From Herbaspirillum rhizosphaerae (GTDB lineage Bacteria > Pseudomonadota > Gammaproteobacteria > Burkholderiales > Burkholderiaceae_D), in assembly GCF_001189965.1 (NCBI RefSeq), contig NZ_LFLU01000002.1, forward strand, positions 310,001 through 374,000: a stretch of 64,000 nt of DNA. The letters run 5' to 3'. Each line of letters starts with the position of its first letter. The stretch's first letter is position 1. Below, piece after piece: positions 8,115 to 16,576 of this stretch. A model generated the notes under the pieces. The model was not told the origin of the DNA. It made no database searches and saw only the letters and a list, made by a program, of their open reading frames with translations. Made by a program: the position numbers and the translations under genes.

Positions 8115-9035
8115 TCAGGAAGCTCCCGGGCGGAACGGCTTGCCCAGCGAGGCCGGCATGTTCAGGCGGATCCAGTCCGGATTGCGCGAGATCAGCGCCA
8201 GCACCACGATGGTGGCGACATACGGCAGCATCGACAGAATCTGCGACGGGATCGTCACGCCGATGCCTTGCAGATAAAACTGCAGAATCGTCACGCCGCC
8301 GAACAGCAGCGAACCGAGCAAGACGCGTGCCGGACGCCAGGTGGCGAAGGCCGTCAGCGCCAGCGCGATCCAGCCGCGGCCGGAGACCAGGCCTTCGACC
8401 CACATCGGCGTATAGACCAGCGACAGATACGCGCCGGCCAGACCGCAGCAGGCGCCGCCGAACAGCAGCGCGATGAAGCGGATGCCGCGCACCGAATAAC
8501 CCAGTGCGTGCGCAGACTCCGGCGACTCGCCGACTGCGCGCAGGATCAGGCCGGCCCGTGTGCGGTACAAGAACCACGCAATCGCCGCGCACAGCAGCAG
8601 CGCGACATAAGCCATCCAGTGCTGGTTGAAGAAAGCCGGGCCGATGAAGGGAATATTGTTCAGGCCGGGGATGCCGGCGCTTTGCGAGGGCAAGGCAAGG
8701 CCGACGAAACGCTGGCCGATGAAGGCCGACAAGCCGGTGCCGAAGATCGACAGCGCCAGTCCGGTAGCGACCTGGTTGGTCGCCAGGATCAGCGCCAGCC
8801 AGGAGAACAGCGTCGCCATCAGCATGCCGCAAATGGCGCCGGCGCAGAAGCCCAGCAGCGGGCTCTTGGTGGTGTAGCCGACCGCGAAACCGGCAATCGC
8901 CGCGACCAGCATCATGCCTTCGGCGCCGAGGTTGAGTACGCCGGCGCGTTCGTTGATGAGCAGGCCCATGGCCGCCAGCAGCAGCGGCGTGCCGGCATTG
9001 ATCGAGGCTGCGATGAGAGGAGCGAGTTGGTCCAT
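8115..9035 (-). CDS. ABC transporter permease, Nup/BMP nucleoside type (second permease)
   Basis: A 306-residue inner-membrane permease of the BPD_transp_2 (RbsC/NupQ-like) group. Hydrophobic helices fill the chain. The family signature NERAGVLNLGAEGMMLVAA is at about residues 28-46, and the cytoplasmic coupling region contains RTRAGLILRAVGESPESAHALGYSV. Start 9035 (MDQLAPLIAASINAG) is supported by AAGGATAAG upstream. It follows the first permease by 5 bp and precedes the binding lipoprotein. With it and the double ATPase it forms the complete importer, probably for purine nucleosides or bases. Confidence 0.9.
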   Translation of the reverse strand: MDQLAPLIAASINAGTPLLLAAMGLLINERAGVLNLGAEGMMLVAAIAGFAVGYTTKSPLLGFCAGAICGMLMATLFSWLALILATNQVATGLALSIFGTGLSAFIGQRFVGLALPSQSAGIPGLNNIPFIGPAFFNQHWMAYVALLLCAAIAWFLYRTRAGLILRAVGESPESAHALGYSVRGIRFIALLFGGACCGLAGAYLSLVYTPMWVEGLVSGRGWIALALTAFATWRPARVLLGSLLFGGVTILQFYLQGIGVTIPSQILSMLPYVATIVVLALISRNPDWIRLNMPASLGKPFRPGAS

Positions 9036-9040
9036 TGTGC

Positions 9041-10141
9041 TTATCCTTTTTGTTTCCAGCGCAGGCGATAATCGATCAGCGTGTCGCAAGCCAGCAGCAG
9101 GAACAGCAGCATGCCCTGGAACACGCCCGTGATCGCCGACGGCAGGCCCAGGCGCGACTGCGCCAGCTCGCCGCCCAGATACAGCAGCGACATGATCAGC
9201 CCTCCGAATACTGCGCCGACCGGATGCAGGCGGCCGATGAAGGCGACGATGATCGCCGCGAAGCCGTAACCCGGCGATACCGACGGCAACAGCTGGCCGA
9301 TCGGTCCGGCGATTTCAAACGCACCGGCCAGACCGGCGAAGCCGCCTGAAATCAGCAGCGACACCCACAAGGCGTTGCGGCTGGAGAAACCGGCATAGCG
9401 CGCGGCATGCGGCGCCACACCGCCCACCGTCAGCGAGAAACCGCGGAAGCTGCGCATCATGAACACCGCCATCACAATCGCCGCGACAATGGTGACCACA
9501 AAGCCGACATGCAGGCGGGTGCCGCTCATCAGCATTGGCAGCATGAACTCGCTGGAGAACACTTTCGATTGCGGGAAGTTCATTCCGTTGGGGTCCTTCA
9601 GCGGACCGTTGACGGCATACATCAGCAGCAGCTGCGCCACGTAAGTCAGCATCAGCGACACCAGGATTTCATTGGCGTTGAACTTGTCGCGCAACAGCGC
9701 CGTGATGCTGGCCCAGAACGCGCCGCCGACCACGCCGGCCACGATCATCAGGACCAGCCCGACGCCGCCGGAGATGGCGTGATCCGGCACGTCGATCCAC
9801 ACCAGCATCGCGCCCGCGCACATGGCGCCGACGGTGAACTGGCCTTCGGCGCCGATGTTCCAGATACTGGCGCGGAAGCACACGGCAAGGCCCAGCGCGC
9901 ACAGGATCAGCGGAATCGACTTCAACAGCAATTCGCTGATGGCGCGCTTGCTGCTGAAGGGATCGACCAGGAACACTTTCAGTCCCGCAATCGGATCCTT
10001 GCCCAGCGCCATGAACAGCAAGGCGCCGAGGAATAGCGTCAGGACGATTGCAATCACCGGCGACAGATAAGTCATGCGGCGCGAGGGCGTGCCGCGCAGT
10101 TCGAGACGGAATGGCAGGGAGGTGAAGACCGAGTTAGACAT
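9041..10141 (-). CDS. ABC transporter permease, Nup/BMP nucleoside type (first permease)
   Basis: A 366-residue permease with a short polar N-terminus (MSNSVFTSLPFRLELRGTPSRR) and then about eight hydrophobic segments. RASIWNIGAEGQFTVGAMCAGAML is the equivalent of the NLGAEG signature of the group, and GLSLTVGGVAPHAARYAGF-like sequence forms the coupling loop. Its ATG overlaps the end of the ATPase gene by 8 bp (the ATPase stops at 10134), so translation is coupled. The two different permeases next to one another are typical of BMP-type nucleoside importers. Confidence 0.9.
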   Translation of the reverse strand: MSNSVFTSLPFRLELRGTPSRRMTYLSPVIAIVLTLFLGALLFMALGKDPIAGLKVFLVDPFSSKRAISELLLKSIPLILCALGLAVCFRASIWNIGAEGQFTVGAMCAGAMLVWIDVPDHAISGGVGLVLMIVAGVVGGAFWASITALLRDKFNANEILVSLMLTYVAQLLLMYAVNGPLKDPNGMNFPQSKVFSSEFMLPMLMSGTRLHVGFVVTIVAAIVMAVFMMRSFRGFSLTVGGVAPHAARYAGFSSRNALWVSLLISGGFAGLAGAFEIAGPIGQLLPSVSPGYGFAAIIVAFIGRLHPVGAVFGGLIMSLLYLGGELAQSRLGLPSAITGVFQGMLLFLLLACDTLIDYRLRWKQKG

Positions 10142-11720
10142 GGGCAGCCTCCGACGCGCCGGCATCCGTCGCTTCGTCATGCCACAAGCCGCTCATCCAT
10201 AAACCGACCTGTTCGCGCGTAGCCTGTTCGATGGGAATCGAGGGCGACAACTGTCCCTTGGCGATCACATGCAGGCGATCGCACAGGGCGAATAATTCGT
10301 CGAGTTCTTCAGAGATCACCAGCACCGCACAGCCTTCTTGTTTGAGCGCCAGAATTTCGGCGTGGATTTGCGCAGCGGCGCCGACGTCGACGCCCCAAGT
10401 CGGTTGCGCCACGATGAAGACGCTGGGTTTGCGCTCCATCTCGCGGCCGACGATGAATTTTTGCAGGTTGCCGCCGGACAGGCTTTTCGCCAGCGCATCG
10501 GGACCGCCGGCCTTGACCTTGAAGCGTTCGATGATGGAGGCGGCGATCTTGCGCGTGTAGCCGAAATCGATCATGCCGTGCTTCACGTACGGCAGCTTCT
10601 GATGAGACAGCAGCATGTTGGCCGACAGGCTCAGCGTCGGCACGGCGCCGCGGCCGAGGCGTTCTTCCGGCACCAGGCCGAGGCCTTTGGCGCGGCGCGG
10701 ATTGGGCGCCAGATGGCCGACGGCGCTGCCGGTCAGCATGATCATGTTGGGCGCGGCGCGCTGGTCTTCGCCGGACAGCGCCGCCAGCAATTCCTGCTGG
10801 CCGTTGCCGGACACGCCGGCGATGCCGACGATTTCACCGGCGCGCACTTCGCATTCGATGTCTTTCAGTTCCGTGGCGAACAGATGCGCTTTCGGCAGGC
10901 ACAGGCGATTAATATGCAGCTTGCGCTCGTTGCGCTGGGATTCCGGATTGCGCTCGCGGCGCAGGCGCACCAGTTCTTCGCCGATCATCATGCGCGACAG
11001 GCCGGCGCTGGTTTCATTGCGCGGATCGCAGTTGCCGGTCACGCGGCCGCCACGCATCACGGTGGCGCTGTGGCACAGCGCGCGGATTTCATCGAGCTTG
11101 TGGCTGATGTAGAGAATGCTGCAGCCTTCGTCGGCCAGCTTGCGCAGCGTGACGAAGAGTTTCTCGACCGCCTGCGGCGTCAGCACCGAAGTCGGCTCGT
11201 CGAGGATCAACAATTGCGGATTGGTCAGCAGCGCGCGCACGATTTCCACGCGCTGGCGTTCGCCCACCGACAGCGTGTGGACGTGGCGATTCGGTTCCAG
11301 CTCCAGCCCGTATTTCTCACCGGTCTGGCGGATGCGCGCGATCAGGTCCTGCATGTCGGTATCCGAATCCAGACCCAGCGCGATGTTCTCGGCAACGGTC
11401 AGCGTGTCGAACAGCGAGAAGTGCTGGAACACCATGGCGATGCCGAGTTTGCGCGCGATCTGCGGATTGGCGATGTGCACCAGTTCGCCGTTCCAGTAGA
11501 TCTCGCCGGCGTCGGGTTTGACGGTGCCGAAGATGATTTTCATCAGCGTCGATTTGCCGGCGCCGTTTTCGCCGAGCACGGCATGGATCTCGCCGGGTGC
11601 GACGCTCAGATTGATGTCGTCGTTGGCCAGCACGCCGGGATAGGCCTTGCGGATGTGCGCGATGTGCAGGCGGGAAGATGGTGCAGTCACGGATTCCCCT
11701 TCAGAGACCGGCGCGGTCAT
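10134..11720 (-). CDS. ABC transporter double ATPase, Nup/BMP nucleoside type
   Basis: This 528-residue protein carries two fused ABC ATPase domains, the RbsA/NupO arrangement. Domain 1 has Walker A GENGAGKST (about residue 50), signature LSVGERQRVE and Walker B LLILDEPTSVLTP. Domain 2 starts near residue 270, has a degenerate P-loop region (VAGVSGNGQQELLAAL) and the signature LSGGNLQKFIVGRE. The asymmetry is usual in this family. It is the promoter-proximal gene of the importer operon. A perfect ATTGTCGACAAT palindrome lies 56 bp upstream of the start, placing the operon under the same control as the urate genes. Confidence 0.93.
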   Translation of the reverse strand: MTAPVSEGESVTAPSSRLHIAHIRKAYPGVLANDDINLSVAPGEIHAVLGENGAGKSTLMKIIFGTVKPDAGEIYWNGELVHIANPQIARKLGIAMVFQHFSLFDTLTVAENIALGLDSDTDMQDLIARIRQTGEKYGLELEPNRHVHTLSVGERQRVEIVRALLTNPQLLILDEPTSVLTPQAVEKLFVTLRKLADEGCSILYISHKLDEIRALCHSATVMRGGRVTGNCDPRNETSAGLSRMMIGEELVRLRRERNPESQRNERKLHINRLCLPKAHLFATELKDIECEVRAGEIVGIAGVSGNGQQELLAALSGEDQRAAPNMIMLTGSAVGHLAPNPRRAKGLGLVPEERLGRGAVPTLSLSANMLLSHQKLPYVKHGMIDFGYTRKIAASIIERFKVKAGGPDALAKSLSGGNLQKFIVGREMERKPSVFIVAQPTWGVDVGAAAQIHAEILALKQEGCAVLVISEELDELFALCDRLHVIAKGQLSPSIPIEQATREQVGLWMSGLWHDEATDAGASEAAHV

Positions 11721-11775
11721 ATGCGCAGGCGGTCTTTACGTTATTCAAATGATCTGCGGAATTTACCATAGCCGG

Positions 11776-11787
11776 ATTGTCGACAAT
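11776..11787. promoter_or_regulatory. ATTGTCGACAAT operator upstream of the nucleoside ABC operon
   Basis: Perfect 12-bp palindrome, extended to 14 bp by the flanking G and C (GATTGTCGACAATC). It lies 56 bp before the start of the double-ATPase gene and just past the end of the second ABC operon. The same word recurs exactly at 16487, 19722 and 19911, with variants at 14696, 14721, 14875 and 15032. The shape and dyad suit a GntR/FCD repressor. Confidence 0.75.
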
Positions 11788-11809
11788 CAGGAAAAAATCA
11801 GGAAAATCA

Positions 11810-12589
11810 TCACTTGTTGCCGCCCCGATGGGCCCAGCGCGTAGTGCGCTTCTCGATGATCGCAAACAACTCGTACATCGCCATCGCCATGGCGCCGATG
11901 ACGACCAGGCCGGCGAAGGCCAGCGGCATCTTCATCGACGACCCGGCCGACACCAGCAGGTAGCCGATGCCTTCGTTGGAGGCGTTCATTTCCGACACGG
12001 TCGAGCCGACGAAGGCCAGCGTGATGGCGACCTTCAGCGAGGCGAAGAAATACGGCAGCGAGCGCGGCAGGCCGACCTTGAGCAGGATGTCCATGCGCTT
12101 GGCGCCGAGCACGCGCAGCACGTCTTCCAGTTCCGGCTCCAGTGTCGCCAGGCCGGTGGCGATGTTGACCATGATAGGGAAGAAGGAAATCAGGAAGGCC
12201 GTCAGGATTGCCGGGCCGGCGCCGATGCCGAACCACACCACCAGCACCGGCACGAAGGCGGCCTTGGGCAGCGCGTTGAACGCCGTCATCAGCGGATAGG
12301 CCGCAGCGTACAGCAGCGGCGACGAACCGATCAGGAAGCCCAGCGACACGCCCACCGCCACGGCGATGGCGAAACCCACCATGGTGACCCAGAAGGTGCT
12401 GATGGCGTGATGTGCGATCGGCCCGGCGAATTCGATCATGGCCTCGATAATCGCCATCGGGCTCGGGAAGATGAACTCGGACACTTCCAGCACGCTGCAC
12501 AAGAACTGCCAGATCACCAGGATGGCGAGCAGCAGGATCCAGGGCGCCAGCGTGCGGGCGGCTTTGTTCAGTGAAGATGGTTTTTTCAT
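11810..12589 (-). CDS. ABC transporter permease, SsuC/TauC-like
   Basis: A 259-residue inner-membrane permease of the BPD_transp_1 family. Six hydrophobic segments are visible, beginning LAPWILLLAILVIWQFLC. The EAA-type coupling loop is ELEDVLRVLGAKRMDILLKVGLPRSLPYFFASLK near residues 155-190. It is the third gene of a binding protein-ATPase-permease operon running from 14469. It starts 12 bp after the ATPase stop. Relatives import taurine, sulfonates, riboflavin or pyrimidine moieties. The position beside urate and allantoin genes and the shared operators suggest a purine-derived or related N-heterocyclic substrate here, which is inference. Confidence 0.9.
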   Translation of the reverse strand: MKKPSSLNKAARTLAPWILLLAILVIWQFLCSVLEVSEFIFPSPMAIIEAMIEFAGPIAHHAISTFWVTMVGFAIAVAVGVSLGFLIGSSPLLYAAAYPLMTAFNALPKAAFVPVLVVWFGIGAGPAILTAFLISFFPIMVNIATGLATLEPELEDVLRVLGAKRMDILLKVGLPRSLPYFFASLKVAITLAFVGSTVSEMNASNEGIGYLLVSAGSSMKMPLAFAGLVVIGAMAMAMYELFAIIEKRTTRWAHRGGNK

Positions 12590-12601
12590 GTTCGCCTCGG
12601 C

Positions 12602-13438
12602 TTAGGTATTTCTGACGCGGCCGATATGCTCGCGCAACTCGTGCACCAGGGCGTTGAAGGGATCGGTGTAAGTCAGTTCCAGCTCGCGCGGACGCGGCAG
12701 CGGATTTTCCTTGCGCGCCACGATGCGGCCCGGGCGTTTGCTCATTACATAAATGGTGTCGGCCAGGAAGGCGGCTTCGCGCAGATCGTGCGTGACCAGG
12801 ATGACGTTGAATTTGCGCTCGGTCCACAGGTCGCGCAGAACGCACCACAGTTCTTCGCGCGTGAACGCGTCGAGCGCGCCGAAGGGCTCGTCCAGCAACA
12901 GCATCTTCGGTTCATGGATCAGCGCGCGGCAGATCGAGGCGCGCTGCTGCATGCCGCCCGACAGCTCCCACGGGAACTTGTCGGCATAGCCGTCGAGGCC
13001 GACGGTTTTGAGCAGCTTGAGTGCGCGCTCGGTGTACTGCGCCTTGTTCTTCTTGAAGTCCTGGCGATACGGCTCGACGATTTCCAGCGGCAGCAGCACG
13101 TTATCGAGCGTGGTGCGCCACGGCAGCAGGGTCGGCGCTTGGAAGGCCATGCCGACGAACTTCAGCGGCCCGGTGACCTCGGCGCCGGCGATGGCGACGC
13201 TGCCGCGAGTCGGGCGTTTCAGCCCGGTCGCCAGTTTCATGAAGGTCGACTTGCCGCAGCCGGACGGACCGACGATGGCGATGAACTCTCCCTGTTTGGT
13301 TTGCAGGGAGATGTCTTCGACTGCGAACTCGTCGGAACCGTCGTAGGACAGGAAGACGCGGCGGAAATCGACGAAGGTGTCAGTTGTGGCGCTCATGACT
13401 GTTTCGCTGGTAGTGGTCGGCAATATCGCTTGCAACAT
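12602..13438 (-). CDS. ABC transporter ATPase, SsuB/TauB-like
   Basis: The ATPase subunit has Walker A GPSGCGKST, Q-loop MAFQAPTLLPW, signature ELSGGMQQRASICRAL and Walker B MLLLDEPFGALDAFTRE. The start is ambiguous. The ATG at 13438 overlaps the preceding stop as TAATG with a GGAA 7 bases before, a pattern of coupled translation (278 residues). An alternative ATG at 13396 gives MSATTDTFVDFRRVF, closer to the usual N-terminus but without a visible ribosome site. It serves the permease at 11810 and the binding protein at 13438-14469. Confidence 0.9.
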   Translation of the reverse strand: MLQAILPTTTSETVMSATTDTFVDFRRVFLSYDGSDEFAVEDISLQTKQGEFIAIVGPSGCGKSTFMKLATGLKRPTRGSVAIAGAEVTGPLKFVGMAFQAPTLLPWRTTLDNVLLPLEIVEPYRQDFKKNKAQYTERALKLLKTVGLDGYADKFPWELSGGMQQRASICRALIHEPKMLLLDEPFGALDAFTREELWCVLRDLWTERKFNVILVTHDLREAAFLADTIYVMSKRPGRIVARKENPLPRPRELELTYTDPFNALVHELREHIGRVRNT

Positions 13439-14469
13439 TATTTTCCGAACACGTTGAGCGCTTCTTTCGACGGCAGGTAAGCCGCGGTCCAGATCTTGTC
13501 CGGGTTGACGCGGGTCTTGGTGCCGTAGGCGTCGGACACTTGCGAAGCCATCAGCGTCAGGCGCGGCAGGAACACCTGGCCGTAACCTTCGGCCTTGGCG
13601 TGCGGCGTGGCGATAGCGCTGGAGATGGCGAGCTTGAGACGGCGCAGTTCCAGTTTTTCGTCGATCAGGCCGTCGCGTTCCTTGAGCACCTTGATGGCGG
13701 CTTCCGGATTGGCCAGCACGTCCCTGGTGGCCTTGGCGAAGGCGCGCAGGAAGCCCTTGAGCGCTTCCGGATTGGTCTTCATCAGGCTTTCATTGGCGAT
13801 GATGGCGTTGCCGTACAGCTTGACGCCGTAGTCGGGGAACATCATCACATTGATGTCGGAATCCTTGATGCCGCGCGCATTCAGGTTCAGCAGCGAGGTG
13901 AAATAGAAGCCGGTGATGGCGTCGACATCGCCGCGTGCCAGCATGGTTTCACGCAACGGCGGATCCATGCTGATCCAGTTGGCTTTGGAGGCATCCAGGC
14001 CGTTGGCCTTGGCGAAGATCGGGTAGCCGCGGCGGCCGGCGTCGAACACAGGCGAACCCAGCTTCTTGCCGACCAGGTCGGCAGGCGTCTTGATGCCGGT
14101 TTTCTTGAGCGAGAAGATCGCTGCCGGCGTGTCGTTGTAGACCATCATCACGGCCATCGGCTTGCCCGGCGAGCTTGGATTGTTGGCGGTGAATTCCATC
14201 AGCGCAGCCATGTCGGCAAAACCCATGTCGTAGGTGCCGGATGCCACGCGATTGACTGCATTGCCCGAGCCGCTGCCGGCGTCGATGATGACGTCCAGTT
14301 TCTCCTGTGCAAAATAACCCTTGGACTTCGCCACCAGGAACAGCGCGGACGGACCTTCAAAGCGCCAGTCGAGCTGGAATTTGATCTTGGTCTCCTGCGA
14401 AAAGGCAGATGCGCAGGCGGCGCTGAGCAACAAGGCGGCGGTGTACTTGAAGAGTTTCTTTGCGTGCAT
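13438..14469 (-). CDS. NMT1/THI5-like periplasmic substrate-binding protein
   Basis: A 343-residue secreted binding protein with signal peptide MHAKKLFKYTAALLLSAACASA. The mature domain starts TKIKFQLDWRFEGPSALFLVAKSKGYF, the NMT1/THI5/SsuA pattern. GSGSGNAVNRVASGTYDMGFAD follows as the ligand-loop region. The start at 14469 is chosen for the signal peptide and an AAAGGGAAA site upstream. It opens the operon with the ATPase and permease. The promoter region carries two GTCGAC operators (14696, 14721) and the TTGGTG/TTGCAC motif, so it is co-regulated with the urate genes. The ligand is not known. Confidence 0.9.
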   Translation of the reverse strand: MHAKKLFKYTAALLLSAACASAFSQETKIKFQLDWRFEGPSALFLVAKSKGYFAQEKLDVIIDAGSGSGNAVNRVASGTYDMGFADMAALMEFTANNPSSPGKPMAVMMVYNDTPAAIFSLKKTGIKTPADLVGKKLGSPVFDAGRRGYPIFAKANGLDASKANWISMDPPLRETMLARGDVDAITGFYFTSLLNLNARGIKDSDINVMMFPDYGVKLYGNAIIANESLMKTNPEALKGFLRAFAKATRDVLANPEAAIKVLKERDGLIDEKLELRRLKLAISSAIATPHAKAEGYGQVFLPRLTLMASQVSDAYGTKTRVNPDKIWTAAYLPSKEALNVFGK

Positions 14470-14695
14470 GGTTGGTTTCCCTTTTTTGGTCCGATGATCT
14501 GTTGGCGCTTCGTCTGGCGGCTGGCTCGGCACCGTCCCTGATGCTGTTGCCAATGCGTCCGCATTTTGTGAACCGGTTTTTGCAAACGATGTGCGTTGAA
14601 AAGCATTTACTGTGCCAAGAACGTCGAATGTGTTCTGCGCGGCGGCGGCAGGTGTCTTTGCCGGGGTGACGAGGCCGGGGAGAAAAAAGCAGTCG

Positions 14696-14732
14696 TTGTC
14701 GACTTTCCGGGGAGGGCTATTTTGTCGACAAT
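14696..14732. promoter_or_regulatory. Two GTCGAC operators upstream of the NMT1-type binding protein
   Basis: The imperfect site GTTGTCGACTTT begins at 14695 and TTTGTCGACAAT (11 of 12 to consensus) spans 14721-14732. Their centres are 26 bp apart. They lie about 230-260 bp before the ATG of the minus-strand binding-protein gene, so the 5' leader is long or further signals lie between. The 823-bp gap 14470-15292 is otherwise non-coding. Confidence 0.65.
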
Positions 14733-14753
14733 CTAAAAAATCTTTTGCAACAA

Positions 14754-14791
14754 TTTGGTGCTTTGTTGCACCTGTCTAGAAACGGTTGCAC
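14754..14791. promoter_or_regulatory. TTGGTG/TTGCAC composite motif, tsx/NMT1 intergenic
   Basis: TTTGGTGCTTTGTTGCACC (14754-14772) is a dyad (GGTGC, GCACC). A second TTGCAC lies at 14786-14791, exactly 20 bp after the first (14766). The dyad starts 32 bp after the start of TTGTCGACAA at 14722. The same arrangement with identical 32-bp spacing occurs at 19755. Likely binding site of a second regulator. Confidence 0.55.
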
Positions 14792-14874
14792 TAAAAACAG
14801 TATTCTTACGCGCCTGTAAGCCTTGTAAGGACTGGACAATTCGCAGATTTCAATTTAGTACTATCGTTCTTTAT

Positions 14875-14886
14875 CCTGTCGACAAT
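14875..14886. promoter_or_regulatory. GTCGAC operator variant (CCTGTCGACAAT)
   Basis: Matches ATTGTCGACAAT at 10 of 12 positions. It lies 407 bp upstream of the tsx-like gene start in the divergent intergenic region. Confidence 0.5.
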
Positions 14887-15031
14887 CTTGTCTCTCCGCT
14901 TTGCATATTCCCGATGCGGTGCAGCGTTTTCCCGTGATGGCGATGAGCGGCTGCTGCGGCCGGCGCTTCTGTGCTGCTTTCATTTATCGCCGCGCGCATG
15001 CGGCTCCCAATCTGTTTTTAATCGCCCACCG

Positions 15032-15043
15032 CTTTGTCGACAG
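15032..15043. promoter_or_regulatory. GTCGAC operator variant (CTTTGTCGACAG region)
   Basis: The core TTGTCGACAG at 15034-15043 matches 9 of 10 central positions of the consensus. It lies 250 bp before the tsx-like gene on the plus strand. Confidence 0.45.
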
Positions 15044-15292
15044 TTTTTCCGACGCGTGATTTTTTGCTGGCACGGCGTTTGCATTAACGAACCCGGCGGA
15101 TTGAGCTTCGGCAGATGCCGGCAGCAACATGACCGACCTTGTTTGAATGGGTGAGCAAATGAAGGAGCGCGTCAAAGTACCTTACCGACGACTGATCAAA
15201 CGATAAACCGCATGCTCAGTTGTTGGTAATCGCACGATGCGCGCATGGGATCCGGATTTTATTTTTCATGAATTGTAAAAAGGGAGAAACGT

Positions 15293-16129
15293 ATGAAGAA
15301 AAGTGCAATGGGGATGTGCTTGACTACTGCAGCGCTGGCGGTTTCGGCCATGGGCAGCATGTCGGCCAACGCAGCCGACTGGGCGGATAATTCGATCGGT
15401 ATTCGCTACGGCACCAAGTTTGCCGAGCCGTTCAATTCGCAAGACATCTCGAAGAAAATCGTCAACTTCACGCATGCCAGCGGCTACAAATACGGCACCA
15501 ACTATCTGAACGTCGACCTGCTGATGTCGGATAGCAAAGACAATGAATCGCAAGAAGCTTATATCGTCTATCGCCATACACTGGATATCGGCAAGGTCGC
15601 CGGGAAAGATCTCTCTTTCGGTCCTGCACGCGGCTTCGGCCTGACGGCCGGCTTTGACTGGAACACCAAGAATGACCCCGGCTACAGCTCGCGCAAGCGT
15701 ATGATCGTTGCCGGTCCTACCATCATGATGGACGTGCCGGGCTTCTTGAATATCAGCCTGCTGGCTCTGTGGGAAAGCAACCAGCCATTGAATAACGGCG
15801 TGCGCATGTCCAGCCGTTATTCCTACGACACGCATCCGATGCTCAATGCTGCCTGGGGTATCCCATTCGGCACGAGCGGCTTTGCGTTCGAAGGCTATGT
15901 GAACTACATCGCCGCCAAGGGCAAGAACGAATTCGGCGGCGGTACTGCGCCTGAATTGAACTTCGACGGCCAGATCATGTACGACGTCGGCATGCCGCTG
16001 GGCATGGGCAAAAATACTTTCCGCGTCGGGCTGGAATATCAATACTGGCGCAACAAGTTCGGCAACCCGCATACCGTTCCCGGCTCGCTGGCCAAGACGC
16101 CTATGATCCGCGCCGAATACCATTTCTAA
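15293..16129 (+). CDS. Tsx-like nucleoside-specific outer-membrane channel
   Basis: A 278-residue outer-membrane beta-barrel protein. The signal peptide MKKSAMGMCLTTAALAVSAMGSMSANA is followed by a mature start ADWADNSIGIRYGTKFAEPFN. Alternating hydrophobic strands (YLNVDLLMSDSKDNESQEAYIVYRHTLD) and a final phenylalanine (RAEYHF) mark a barrel. The pattern matches the Tsx/OmpP nucleoside-channel family, which lets nucleosides cross the outer membrane. AAGGGAGAAACGT precedes the ATG. It lies divergent to the NMT1-type transporter and upstream of puuD, with several GTCGAC operators before it, and supplies the outer-membrane step for the purine system. Confidence 0.85.
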   Translation: MKKSAMGMCLTTAALAVSAMGSMSANAADWADNSIGIRYGTKFAEPFNSQDISKKIVNFTHASGYKYGTNYLNVDLLMSDSKDNESQEAYIVYRHTLDIGKVAGKDLSFGPARGFGLTAGFDWNTKNDPGYSSRKRMIVAGPTIMMDVPGFLNISLLALWESNQPLNNGVRMSSRYSYDTHPMLNAAWGIPFGTSGFAFEGYVNYIAAKGKNEFGGGTAPELNFDGQIMYDVGMPLGMGKNTFRVGLEYQYWRNKFGNPHTVPGSLAKTPMIRAEYHF

Positions 16130-16203
16130 ATGGTTCTGCAAACGATGCGGTGCGGGCGTCGCGCCGTATTGTTTTGTTTCGGCAGGATCTGCCGGAGCTT
16201 AAG

Positions 16204-16231
16204 TGCCAGGTCTTCGGACCTGGCATTTTTT
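16204..16231 (+). terminator. Intrinsic terminator after the tsx-like gene
   Basis: TGCCAGGTC and GACCTGGCA form a 9-bp stem closed by a TTCG tetraloop and followed by a T-run. It separates tsx from puuD. Confidence 0.9.
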
Positions 16232-16353
16232 ATTGGACGAATCGATTGATAATGGAGGCCGTCGTCATGCCATTGGCATAAGTCCTGCTCCATGGATATT
16301 GGCGGTAAGCCGGTTCGTTTTTGTCAACAAAGCGGACGAATGTTTGTGACGGA

Positions 16354-16390
16354 TTGGTGCCGATGCTGCACTAATTTTGACGCGCTGCAC
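16354..16390. promoter_or_regulatory. TTGGTG/TGCAC motif upstream of puuD
   Basis: TTGGTGC at 16354-16360 is followed by CTGCACTAA at 16366 and CTGCACTAAAA at 16385, direct repeats 19 bp apart. This is the third occurrence of the composite motif seen at 14754 and 19755, here with C in place of the first T. It lies 97 bp upstream of the ATTGTCGACAAT site of puuD. Confidence 0.5.
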
Positions 16391-16486
16391 TAAAACAGGC
16401 TCTGTGCAGAAGCCGTGCAAGCAAGGCCGGGTCTGGATGTTACTGCGATCAGGCAGCGCCGTGCGGCGGGAAACAGGCAAGAAAAA

Positions 16487-16498
16487 TTGTCGACAATG
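16487..16498. promoter_or_regulatory. ATTGTCGACAAT operator upstream of puuD
   Basis: Perfect 12-bp palindrome 79 bp before the puuD start, in the region where the promoter should lie (a TATAAA stretch follows at about 16530). Identical to the sites at 11776, 19722 and 19911. Confidence 0.75.
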
Positions 16499-16576
16499 AT
16501 TGTCTGAAATCGCTGTCGCCAAATAAACAGTATAAATAGTTTTCAAACGAATTCACGAATTGAAAAGCGGGACAAC

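Noticed and set aside
14751-14775. Possible sigma-54 promoter (GG...GC) in the TTGGTG/TTGCAC motif
   Set aside because: The GG-GC spacing is 9 bp at 14758 and 19758, not 10. The 10-bp case at 16355 departs from the consensus elsewhere. A regulator site explains the repeats better.
14470-15292. TPP or purine riboswitch in the long leader of the NMT1-type operon
   Set aside because: The conserved core words of either riboswitch were not found. The gap is explained by operators and the composite motif, with nothing else seen.
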